Positions 55,029 to 64,000 of a stretch of 64,000 nt of DNA are shown piece by piece. Position 1 is the stretch's first letter; each line of letters starts with the position of its first letter. The notes under the pieces were generated by a model. The model was given only the letters and a program-made list of their open reading frames with translations, did not search any database and had not been told where the DNA came from. The position numbers were made by a program, and so were the translations under genes. This DNA comes from Septoria linicola. Lineage: Eukaryota > Ascomycota > Dothideomycetes > Mycosphaerellales > Mycosphaerellaceae. The DNA is taken from positions 682,001 through 746,000 of the forward strand of contig CP099428.1 of assembly GCA_024114885.1 (NCBI GenBank), given 5' to 3'.

Positions 55029-57248
55029 CTATGCCTTGCTGACCATGTCCAATTTTGGTCTGAGTTGGTGGGCAAGGTCATCCCTAGTCGTGACCATCTC
55101 CTTGGGTATGCGCGACACGCGGTAGGCGCCATCCCGGACAGCGTGATGCTGCACGGCAGAGATACCAGAGCGATTGCTGCGAATACTGCCAGCGTCGCTG
55201 GGCGATAGATTGCCAGCAGGATCACGGATCTTCGATGGTGGCGCAAAGTCCAGAGCAGTGAATGTTCCAGATCTACGAAGGTGATGAGGAGATGGAAGGA
55301 CGTCCAGCGCATCGAACGAAGATGCCAGTGGCGTGAAGGCACGCACACTAGGGCTGTAAGGCCTGGAGACGCCCATTGGGGAGTCTGGTCGGCGACCGTT
55401 TTGTAGCTCACGGAAGGAGCTTGGTGGCGCGAAGTCGATTGGGTTGAAGACCATGTCGTTTTCCCGGAGCTTGTGGGGTGTTGGCAGACTGTTGAGTGCT
55501 GAAGGTGGTGGCAGTACCTTCTTCGGCAAAGTTCGGCCCCGCGGACGGCCACCAGACATGGTCGAGTACGCCATCGAAGGGCGTCTCGAGTGGTACTGGA
55601 AGCCAGTAGAGGAGTTATCACTGACGCGAGGTCTGGCACGAGGAGGTGGTGTCATCGCTCTGCGTGCAGGACCTTGTGCCCAAGGCTTTGCGTGCTGGCC
55701 TGGTGCAAAGAAACCTCCGGTCTTAGGGTCGTAGACAATGCCATCTAGGTAGCCATCGTCGTACACGTAACCAGGATCGGTGTATTGAGCGTTGGCAGGG
55801 TGAGGTTTGCTGTCATCGAAGTATTCCTTGTAGAAAGAGCGAATTCTATTCGCGCGAACTTCAGGATTGTCCTCTGGCATGTCCGGGGGCAATGGCCTGA
55901 CGCCCATGACCGAGAGCCTGTTACCGGCGGCAGCAGCAGCGGCAGGTGCAGCTAGACTCTGCTTTCGCTGTGGTAGAGCGTTCGGGCTAGGTAGATCATC
56001 GTTCTCGTACTCGGTGTAGATCATAATGGGGTCGATATCGTAAGGCTCATCGTGGTCGGTGACGTTTACAGCGTGATGAGGAACCAATGGCGCCAGCGAA
56101 GCCGGTTCGTCATCGCCATAGTTGCTGGACTCGGGACGACTTGATTGGTCGGTGGTGAGCATGGAGTCGCCTCTCATGGGTATCGATGAAGAGCTGGTAG
56201 TGTCAGACAAGCGTGGTGGTGTTGGCAGCTCCTTGGCCACAGGCTCAGGAACTGTAGGCTCATTGATCACGATGGAGGGCGAAGGAAGTGCCTCGCGTGG
56301 GGTCACCTGGAGGTCTTTTTCAAGAATCTCTGGCAGGTTCTTGTCCAGGCTCGGCTTGCGGATTGGTGGTGGTGCGTTTCTGTTAATCGAGCTGTGCATC
56401 TGTCGATGCGGAAACTCTCCAGAAGCGGTCTGTTCCTGGGGCGACATGGAGTCTGCACGTCTTCCAAAAGTCTGTGACATGGGACGAGCATTGGCAAGCA
56501 GACCGGCTTTGTCCTGCAGGGCGGAATGATGTCCTGTTGACATGGAGTACAAAGATCCGTTGTCGCCCTGGAAGCGACCTGTTCGTATTGAGCCGCCGTC
56601 AGTCGAAGGACGCATCAATGTCACTGGTCGGTATGGGTCGTGCTCATCATGGGCTCTAGCCATGCTGTGTATCGACTCGTGAGAGCCATTAAGTCCAGGT
56701 GGCAGCATGTAAGGGCTGCCAATGTTCATGTCCATTGATAGTCCTGGCGTTCTCTTAGGTCGTCCGTGGCCGCTAATCTCTTGCACGCTCATCTCAGGCT
56801 GCTGCTTTCCTCGTTTTGGCTTTCTGGTGCTGATAGGTTCCACGCCATCCATGCCAAAGTCCAAGGACTTGTGAGGATCGTGCAGATCTTCTTGTCTCTG
56901 TTTTTTCCGTAACCGTCGGTGCAGGACTGCCAATATGACAGCAGCAATTAGTAGAGGGACGCTGTTCACTGCATTAGTTCCTGCTCACTGCCACATAGGC
57001 GCAGACTGCTGCAAGACTCACACAACTCCCATGGCGATCGCGATATTCTGGATATTCTGCCTCGAGGCAGGCGTCTCACATGTGCCGCTATCGTCGCCCT
57101 TCTTACAGGTGCTTGATGCACGGCTGCTGCTAGTCGTGCTGTCGCGCTGGACGATGACCCGTGTCGCCTCCCTCAGCACTTCATCTGCGGCGCGCTTCAT
57201 CATATCCTTGTGCGCATCGCTGATGTGCATGTTCGCCGGCAACTTCAT
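55029..57248 (-). CDS. Single-pass membrane protein with long disordered tail
   Basis: Exons 57022–57248 and 55029–56961 give 719 residues. The intron begins GTGAGT and ends AACAG, and the join completes one transmembrane helix (NIAIAMGVVVPLLIAAVILAVLH) followed by RRLRKKQR. The short N-terminal side contains CKKGDDSGTCET, two cysteines that may pair. The cytoplasmic part of about 600 residues is Pro/Ser/Arg-rich. It includes IRSFYKEYFDDSKP…DPGYVYDDGYLDG, an ordered-looking block, and two related segments near the C-terminus (LPTPHKLRENDMVFNPIDFAPPSSFRE and LPSPHHLRRSGTFTALDFAPPSKIRD). I regard it as a conserved uncharacterised Pezizomycotina protein. Function is unknown. Confidence 0.8.
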
Positions 57249-59361
57249 CCCCCCTCACTTCGAAATGCGGCACGGCGGCGCTGGAGCCAGATGGCGGTTC
57301 AATTCGTTGGCAAGCACAGTGTGGCACGGAGACAAGATAGCAATAAAGCCAAACAGGAAGCTACAGTGACGTCGAGTTCGTGTGTTGTTCCAGCATTGGT
57401 GTCTCGCCTCAGATTGTGCTGTGTGTTGTGATTAATCCGTTTCAGGAGATTGGAGTCGTTTCCAAGCGGATGTCGGCCGGTAATGAGCGTGTGTGCGTGT
57501 TTTGGCGTCGACGAGCGGGTGAATTAGCGATGTATGTACAGTGAGTGACTACGGTCGGAATGTGATGTTGTTTTCGTCGTCGCTGGTGGTGTTGCTGAAG
57601 AGCTGTGGTGGTGGTGTTTGGTCAAACGAGTGTCGTAGTCGGCGCCATGCAAAGGAATGTGTGGGAGAGGGAGTCGTTGTCTCGACCAGTCCGGCGAATA
57701 CGAGACGATCCTTGGGAGGTGTTCGTGAGAAACGACGACTTCCTGGGAAAGGAGTTGAGGAATGCAGAGAGAAACGGGTACTTCCCGAGTTCCCGCACCC
57801 TGATTCGCTGTTTCATCCTTGCGACTGAGCGGCTTGTGCGACATGGGTCAGAGATGCATCCGCAATATAACGACTGCCCAAACCGGTCCTTGTCGCCGGT
57901 CAACTCTTCCTCGTTCGCCTCTGCTCGCGTCGTCGACGCTGCTTCACCGCCCCATCTAGACTTGCACTCCCATGCAATCGCCATATCTGTTCTACCAGCC
58001 CATCAAACTCCCATCAATCCTGCTTCAAACTGCCTTGCGCGGCAGCCGTTACGCCGTGCATTTTCCAGCAGCCCCATTCGACGCCAAAGGCGGTTTCGGT
58101 CTGCTGGCTTTGAGTTTTATCTCCTGTGCACTTTGCTGCAGGAACCCGCTTCTCACATCCTTGCAGCCAATAAACGCAATAAAGCTCATGCGAGACAAGT
58201 TTTAGTGCCGCCTGCTGCAAATAGCGTTGGCCAAGCTGGATTCCTTCGAGAAGAGGCTTGACCACATTGGCTACCATCTTCATGAGCATGTGCTTGCACG
58301 CGAGGCAATTGACGCTGGAACTCTCGCTTCTGCTTCTCTGCTCTCGTTGTGCATCTGATCTGTGACTGCTGTGGAACATGAGGCCTCGGGAACGTTGCAC
58401 CCAGCTGAGAGCCGCTGCCCGCCCGTAGGTTGGGAACTGAGATAGCGATCCCAGAAGATCTACGAAATTGTAATCTCCGGCCTTCATCCACCAACTTCAC
58501 CACGCGACTCGGCTTTCATGCGAGTGTTGCGAACATGACGACTACCCAAACGCCCCGCTATGGTAGCAGCAGACGGGCTTGAAGCATAACGTCTGGACTA
58601 GACATCCTCTGCCGCGTAGTCGACGATGAAAAGGACGTGGTCCCGCCGTGACAGCCGGGATGGGGGCTTTTGATTCCTTTAATTCATGTTCCAGCTTCCG
58701 GCCCACGACTCCACTGTCCGCAGCACGAACCCACAATGTGAACCCCAGTCCTGGTCCATGATGGGCAATGGTGGCATTGGTGGCATTTTTTGTCGCCGCG
58801 AGACCTCAGGCATGAATGAACCTCAAGCAGAAGATGCTTCTTCGAGCCGTCACGTAGGTGACCAGAACTGCCCAGGTGGTTTAAACAAGCCATGGCGAGG
58901 ACCAAGAAATGCGCCAGCTTGACTCACGCGAACGTGCAATTGATCTCCAAAACTGTCCAAATACTGATCCACCGACCTCACCTGAAGTATAGCAATTATC
59001 AAGCCAGTGCTGCCAGCCGCCAGCAATGGACGCCATGTAACATACTCCAAGCATACACATTTGTGCTCAAAAGGAATACAAGGACAAACACGCTTGAATC
59101 CCTGGATGCACTGCTTCACAATCCTGATATTCCACAGAGCCGACTGCCACCCTCTCCGACTGCATACCACCTAGACAGATCGGCACAATGCTGCTATGCT
59201 GCCTTGCCACGAGACAAAAACTCATGAACCACTTCACTGGCACTCTGACGAGCTGCTGTCGTCTCCTTCCATACCAGGCGAGCAGCTTCTCCTCACTGGC
59301 CCTCCATCTGCAACGATTTTGCTCACACCACCGTTCCATACACTCGAAAAGCAAAAAGCAA
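57249..59361. other. Long intergenic stretch, no supported gene
   Basis: About 2.1 kb. Frames at 57605–58261 (+) and 58014–58487 (-) overlap, lack motifs and are Arg/Ser-rich, so I do not call them. Confidence 0.45.
59353..59357 (-). terminator. Pol III terminator of tRNA-Pro
   Basis: A run of five T on the minus strand begins 5 nt after the discriminator base, with a second T4 run a few bases on. This is standard for RNA polymerase III. Confidence 0.8.
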
Positions 59362-59505
59362 GGCTCTGTCCCGGGTTTGAACCGGGGGCCTCCCGCATAT
59401 TGGCTATTGCCCTAAGCGGAAACTGTCGTTGTCGTTAGCAAGATGTTCTGTTGAGGGAGGCAGCTTGGTTTTGTTGACTTACTCATACCACTAGACCAAC
59501 AGAGC
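59362..59505 (-). tRNA. tRNA-Pro(AGG) with two introns
   Basis: Three exons on the minus strand, 59483–59505, 59410–59422 and 59362–59397, make a 72-nt tRNA. The acceptor stem GCTCTGT/ACAGAGC is 7 perfect pairs. The D arm is GGTCTAGTGGTATGATT, the anticodon stem TCCGC/GCGGG (one wobble), the loop TTAGGGT with anticodon AGG, and the T arm CCCGG-TTCAAAC-CCGGG. The discriminator C73 is usual for eukaryotic tRNA-Pro. The A box (TGGTCTAGTGG) and B box are intact. The 12-nt intron 59398–59409 sits at the canonical 37/38 site. A second insert of 60 bp, 59423–59482, interrupts the D arm and has spliceosomal signals. Whether both are removed in vivo is not shown. Confidence 0.88.
59423..59482 (-). other. 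Spliceosomal-type intron inside tRNA-Pro
   Basis: 60 bp beginning GTAAGT and ending CAG, with GCTAAC 9 nt before the end segment (branch A about 12 nt from the 3' splice site). These are the three consensus elements of fungal nuclear introns at normal distances. Its removal restores the exact tRNA-Pro D-arm sequence. It is not at a site cut by tRNA splicing endonuclease. It lies between the A and B boxes and holds no T4 run, so Pol III could read through. Confidence 0.75.
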
Positions 59506-60096
59506 GATGACTAAGCGGTGGCTTCCACGATACATGTCGTGAGCACGCTAGCGGTTCCGTTGAGACCTGAGGTGCGATCTGGTCCAGTCCTAGGCGAGTA
59601 GACTCGTTACTGACTGCCATTAAGGACAAGAACCAGACTAACGGCCGCGCGCGGGAAGGTAAGTCTAGGGAAAGCTGGCACGACTATGCGTAAGCCAACA
59701 TGATAGCCATTCTGACCCCGTTATTGCTACACGGTTCTGTACACTCCAGAATCCGATTCCATGCCATCGAGAGTCTTGTGATGTGACATAGATAGGGCTG
59801 GTGCCTGGGCTTGGCGAGTGCTGCCAAAGCCTCGTCCCCCTTTCCAAACAACACAGGACACAAAGTCAAAGCGTGAGCAGACAGTATGAAACTGTGACTA
59901 GTAAGCATTCAGCGCTGCACAGAAGAGCTCATCCGGGTATCATGTTTCATTCCTCTATATGCCATGTTGTGCAAGCAGTCTGTAGTACTCGGAATGCTCA
60001 AACAAGTGCCTATGCTCTGACTTGAACTCTTTCGCCACAACGCGTGCTTCCATTAGCTTGCGATTCTCTTTCGTCTCGGATTCCGGTCGTACATGA
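59506..60096. other. Intergenic, no supported feature
   Basis: About 0.6 kb between the tRNA gene and the SERF gene. Confidence 0.4.
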
Positions 60097-60426
60097 CTAT
60101 TTCTTTACGCCCTCAGCAGCCTTTTTCGCCTCAGCTAACCACATATTAGCCATTTCGCCCAGAAACTAGCCTGACACAAACGAATTCACTCACCAGCCGC
60201 CTGCTTCTTCCGCATAATCTCCGCAGCATCTTCTTTGGCTTTTTGCTGTTCTGTGCCAGATAGTTTGTTTCCGGATTTCTGAGCAGTCACGTCAGATTCT
60301 GAAAGCACTTTTACAAGTATGATCGTGTCAAGGGTTTGGCGTGAAAGAAGAGCCGTAGCTTACTTGTCCAGCCAATTTCTTCTGGTTTGCCTCGCGGGCC
60401 TTGTCACGTTGGTTGCCACGGGCCAT
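60097..60426 (-). CDS. SERF/4F5-family small protein
   Basis: Three short exons, 60364–60426, 60194–60278 and 60097–60134, join in phase to 61 residues, too short to stand out as a frame. MARGNQRDKAREANQKKLAG at the start is the 4F5/SERF signature, followed by SGTEQQKAKEDAAEIMRKKQ and a Lys/Ala tail. Introns are 85 and 59 bp with good signals; in the first, the acceptor used is the CAG that keeps Q-K-S-G in frame. SERF proteins are disordered, highly charged modifiers that speed protein aggregation and bind RNA. The gene is ordinary and complete. Confidence 0.88.
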
Positions 60427-60886
60427 TTTTACTGTTTGTTGAGCTGATACTCAAGGCTTTGAAGATCGAAATTCTCTGTCTTGTGTTGCCGCGACGGTGC
60501 GATGCTATCTGCGCAGTAGGTTCAATTCCGCAATCGGATCGTCTTGCTCGTGAGTCGTGCTGTAGTCGTGGGCGTTGATAGCGATAAATTGTGGAAGAGG
60601 CAGAAAGTCCAGAAGGCAAGAGAAGTCGAACGCACGGACTGACATTCTAGCGCAGCAAATATGGCATCTGGTTGGCTGATGCTTTGGCAAGGGTCGTCCT
60701 GGCCTCCAATGTCGGATGGCAAACTCAGCTTCTTACACCTTATCGTCTTCATTTCGATGTTTGCAAGGGTGACTTGACTGTGTGAAGGGCTTTCTCATGT
60801 GATGGCGGACGATAGAACCGGCATTTTGAGATCGCGACTGTAGCATCTCTGGGCAAGAGATTCGCCTCAGTAATCGGGAATCCATC

Positions 60887-61528
60887 ATGGAAGTTGAACA
60901 TTGCGATACCACTGTCAATATCACACCATTGACTGCCAGTCGTCTTTTGAATCTAGCACCTGAATTGAGGAACCGCATCTACGATTATGCCTTAAGCCTT
61001 AGCAACGGCTCAGAAAAGCTCGACCTCAACCACTCATTCCGAGGCTCCAACCCGGTATACCGAGAGCCAGGGTTATTGACAGCATGTCGCCAGATACGCG
61101 AAGAAGCTCTCAAGATATACCTCGTCTCGAATAACTTCCGGGTCAAAGTCTTCGACTGCGAGATCGACAGACTAATCGCGTTCGAACGCCGATGTGAAGT
61201 ATTTGGCGTGGCGCACGAGATGAAAGTCTCCATCTTGCCAGCAACCAGGAACGAAGACTTCAATTGGGAAGCTTTGTGGCAATGGGCACTGTATGTGCAC
61301 GCTGGGACGCGCTGGATTCCGGTTGAAGGCTCGCACAGCGCGTACAGCCGGCGGGATAGGATCACGTCGACTGTGTTTACGACTTTGCGCATTGCGTGGA
61401 TGATGCAGGATGCGCCGCTGCACACAGCGAAAGATGCGTTGCGAGCTCATTTGTATTCGTCTTATCGCATGCTTTGCGGTGGTCAAGGACAAGCTGGCTG
61501 GCTCGTTCAGAAGGAAGTGTTTACCTGA
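60887..61528 (+). CDS. 2EXR-domain protein
   Basis: A single exon of 213 residues. ASRLLNLAPELRNRIYDYAL is the 2EXR/F-box-like opening, followed by PGLLTACRQIREEALKIYLVSNNFRV, the family's Q-I-R-E-E-A…F-Y-x-x-N-x-F block. Length and order agree with the many short fungal 2EXR proteins, whose function is unknown. It starts from the first ATG; another ATG is not near. It is the only intact member of three 2EXR-type genes in this window. Confidence 0.82.
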   Translation: MEVEHCDTTVNITPLTASRLLNLAPELRNRIYDYALSLSNGSEKLDLNHSFRGSNPVYREPGLLTACRQIREEALKIYLVSNNFRVKVFDCEIDRLIAFERRCEVFGVAHEMKVSILPATRNEDFNWEALWQWALYVHAGTRWIPVEGSHSAYSRRDRITSTVFTTLRIAWMMQDAPLHTAKDALRAHLYSSYRMLCGGQGQAGWLVQKEVFT

Positions 61529-62021
61529 GGAAACCGACCTCACTCTAGATCGCGCTTCCCTGCTACGCGATTGAGACTATTGTTCATTCAAGATACAGCT
61601 TCACTCCATGCCGCGAACGGACATATCACGAGCCGACTGGTCCTTCGAACGGATCATATGACGAATGATACCATATGCAGGAGCCACGCGATGTATAGCT
61701 CAGGTTCGCGTGCATTGGGAACAGCACGCTCATTCGATAGACACTGCTGAGAATGGCGACTCTGGAAGTTGCAAGCATTGCAACATTATCCGGGCACTTC
61801 TACACGGACGAATGGTCGGGTCCGAGTCCAGTCTTGGCGTCCGATTGGCTCTAAAGTATGAGGTGACGTCTCCAAACATGTATTCAGGCGCAAACGACGT
61901 TTGGTACTACCTGTTTGCGGGAGGCTATAAAATGACAGCTGCTTCCTCAACAGCAGATGTTCAGCTCAAAGCAGCCCTCAATCTGAACTTCCTGCAGTAC
62001 CTCTGATTCGCGCAGTACATA
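61529..62021. other. Intergenic, no supported feature
   Basis: About 0.5 kb, probably with the promoter of the FAD monooxygenase. Confidence 0.4.
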
Positions 62022-63335
62022 ATGCCTCGCTCGATCCTCATCCTAGGCTCTGGAATAGCTGGTCCACCACTTGCTTCCTTCCTCCTGCTCTCTCCATTAC
62101 CAGTCCATGAATTACCACACATTACCATACTAGAGCGACGCACCAAGAGCGACCTGGACAAAGGTCAAAACATCGACATTCGAGGCACTGGCATGCAAAT
62201 CATCCGCAAGCTTGGACTTGAAGCCGCTATCTGATCTGCGCTCACAGGTGAAGAAGGATGCCAGTTTGTTGACGACAAGAGCCGCACGTGGGCGAGCTTT
62301 GCGGCTGACAAGACTGGAAAGATACAGACTGGCACCAGTGACATTGAGATCTTGCGGGGCCGATTAGGCAAGATTCTGGCTGAGCGCTTTCAGGCACTGA
62401 GCGAGGATGTGAAGAAAGAAGGGGGCAAAGGAATTGACTTTCTGTTTGGTGACTACGTCCAAGAGCTTACTGAAATTGCTGGTGGAGTGGCTGTTAAATT
62501 CGCCAAATCTGGTAAAACCAGGAAGTTTGACATTGTGATTGGAGCAGATGGATTGCAGAGTAGAACGAGAAGAATGGTCTGGGGCGAATCCGGAGAAGAC
62601 GAGCGACTATTCAGAATAGGGATGTATGGCGGCTTCTTCAGTATGCCGCGTGGAGCTACTGATAGTGAATGGCGAAGATGGTTTCATACGTCGGGCAGAC
62701 GAGGTATCATGGTACGACCAAGCGATGAACTTGATACTACTACTGTGTTCATGCATGTCATGAACCACCACGATCCTCGGCTGGAGGAAGTTGCACGAGA
62801 TGGACGCCGAGGCGAGCAGGCACAGACAGCTCTGCTAGCAGAGTATGTCCAGAATGCTGGATGGGAGTGTTCCAGAGTCGTTAAAGAGATGGAGGCGTCG
62901 AACGACTTCTACTACGACATGGTCGCTCAGGTCAAAATGCCAAAGTGGGCCAAAAGCAGAGTCGCACTGCTTGGTGAAGCTGGCTACTGTGCTTCTCCAA
63001 TCTCTGGCATGGGCACCACTCTTGCACTGAATGGAGCGTACAGCCTAGCAGGTGCCTTGGTCCGTCACCCTGATGATCATCTCGCCGCGTTCGAAGAGTA
63101 TGAGGCGACGATGCGGCCACTGGTCGACCGTGCTCAGAAACTGCCGTTGGGAGGAAAGGCGCCCTACATTCTCAATCCGGAGACGGGACGGTGTGTGCAG
63201 GTCTTGCATGTGGTACTGGGCTTTATTTGCTGGTCTGACGTGGCAAATCTGATTGCACGTTTCGCTGGTCCGCCCGCAAATGCTGTGCCTGTCAGAGAGT
63301 ATGGCTTCAGACAAGCTTCGGAATGGACAGAATGA
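62022..63335 (+). pseudogene. FAD-dependent monooxygenase with one internal stop
   Basis: One frame of 437 codons, broken only by TGA at 62232–62234. Before it: MPRSILILGSGIAGPPLASFL (FAD GxGxxG), ERR, and QNIDIRGTGMQIIRKLGLEAAI. After it: SALTGEEGCQFVDDKS, GADGLQSRTRR, and LLGEAGYCASPISGMGTTLALNGA, the closing FAD motif with GEA in place of the usual GDA. This is the UbiH/PHBH-like group used in secondary metabolism and aromatic hydroxylation. A CGA-to-TGA change would explain the stop, since Arg fits 'AAIRSALTG'. No splice sites remove it. It is called a pseudogene provisionally; readthrough or a sequence error are alternatives. Confidence 0.75.
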
Positions 63336-63779
63336 ATGTGAAGAGCGGTGGGCATCGTCTGCTCTCTGTGGTGAAACAAAAGAGAAATGCGGTCAGAGCT
63401 GCGATAGGCAGGCCTCCTTTTGGGTCTAATCAGCACAATGACAACATACTTGGCTGTTGCTTCACTACTTAACATTCTCTGCCAATTTTTCCACGGAAGT
63501 CCGGCTGATACTCTCTGCACGTGTTCAGTGGTATGTTTTGATGAAGGAAGCTTGGCGGTCACAATAGGCTCGACACATGTCGATCGCCGCGGATCTTCAG
63601 TCGCTGGCCATATCATGACGCTCGAAGGAGCGACCAAGCCGAAGCCGAAGGCTGTGCCTCCTGCAATAGAAGAGTCAAAATCGCATGGTACAAATTACCT
63701 GCCGGAGACACATGATGTGCTGTTCCGCAGTCTTCTCAATCCTCCACGGTCATTCAATCCAGCTCGAACATTACTAGCC
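63336..63779. other. Intergenic, no firm feature
   Basis: About 0.44 kb. It may include an upstream exon of the gene cut by the window end. Confidence 0.35.
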
Positions 63780-64000
63780 ATGTCTAACACATACACTGAC
63801 GCACAACAACTGTGGCCACTGGTCAATGAACCATTGAATTGCTCTGGCATTCTTGGAACGCCTATCGTAGCCAACACTACTGGCAAGCGTGTCTGCGGCC
63901 TGCGAACGAATCGCACAGTCATTGAGAGATGCTGCGGATCCGCAGCTATTCAAGAGTATCAATGCTGGCTGTACTGCGAGTCTCAGCAATCGATGAATGA
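63780..64000 (+). CDS. Cys-rich protein, partial, runs off the window
   Basis: From the ATG at 63780 the frame is open to the last base (73 codons), so it would be missed by a closed-ORF scan. It has NCSG, TTGKRVCGL, ERCCGSAA and QCWLYCES. The CC and spaced C…YC pattern resembles uncharacterised secreted or GPI fungal proteins, but no signal peptide is at this ATG and the frame is also open for 20 codons upstream. An upstream exon with a signal peptide may exist. Function is unknown. Confidence 0.5.
   Translation, partial: MSNTYTDAQQLWPLVNEPLNCSGILGTPIVANTTGKRVCGLRTNRTVIERCCGSAAIQEYQCWLYCESQQSMN

Noticed and set aside
57605..58261. 218-codon frame upstream of the tRNA gene
   Set aside because: Arg/Ser-rich, overlapped by equally long minus-strand frames, no motif and no splice pattern.

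Overview
The window is nuclear DNA of a filamentous ascomycete. The signs are genes broken by many short GT–AG introns (about 36–85 bp) with CTAAC-type branch sites, a canonical Met6, mitochondrial porin, Prm10-type transporter, uL24m, Cpd1, an Opt-family transporter, RlpA/Asp f 7-like secreted proteins and 2EXR/F-box-like genes. Gene style and content suggest a Dothideomycete, possibly Mycosphaerellales; that placement is inference. Genes lie on both strands without operon logic.

Layout. 0–3.1 kb: two tandem DUF7918-type paralogues with the same five-exon structure. 3.5–8.0 kb: a Cys-rich small protein, a Pof1-like nucleotidyltransferase and a Prm10-like membrane protein. About 8.2–10.2 kb: a tract without genes whose composition looks ordinary only if it is read reversed but not complemented. 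10.2–11.35 kb: a decayed 2EXR/F-box-like gene. 11.5–18.9 kb: mitochondrial J-protein, secreted carboxylesterase, porin (VDAC) and a mucin-like single-pass membrane protein. 20.4–24.6 kb: BAHD-type acyltransferase, NodB-type deacetylase and SDR, all on the minus strand. 24.6–27.1 kb: no supported gene. 27.1–36.0 kb: secreted/GPI proteins, uL24m, Cpd1 and an unknown protein. 36.2–38.5 kb: Opt transporter. 40.1 kb: a tiny cationic secreted protein. 40.5–46.4 kb: an intact ACS-family MFS transporter between a 5'-truncated alcohol dehydrogenase and a truncated alpha/beta hydrolase, then an FAD oxidoreductase. 46.4–50.5 kb: GFA-domain protein and MET6. 50.9–57.2 kb: two low-complexity proteins around a 2EXR gene interrupted by an amber codon. 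59.4 kb: a tRNA-Pro(AGG) gene. 60.1–64 kb: SERF homologue, 2EXR protein, an FAD monooxygenase with one internal stop, and a protein cut by the window end.

The most striking biological signal is the tRNA-Pro(AGG) gene. Besides the usual short intron after position 37, its D arm is interrupted by a 60-bp element with all the marks of a fungal spliceosomal intron (GTAAGT, GCTAAC, CAG). Removing both gives a perfect 72-nt cloverleaf flanked by intact A and B boxes and a Pol III T5 terminator. Another theme is decay: several genes keep long open frames but carry a single TAG/TGA or have lost their 5' halves.

All exon joins were made by hand from splice signals and reading-frame continuity. Products are recognised from motifs, without database searches.
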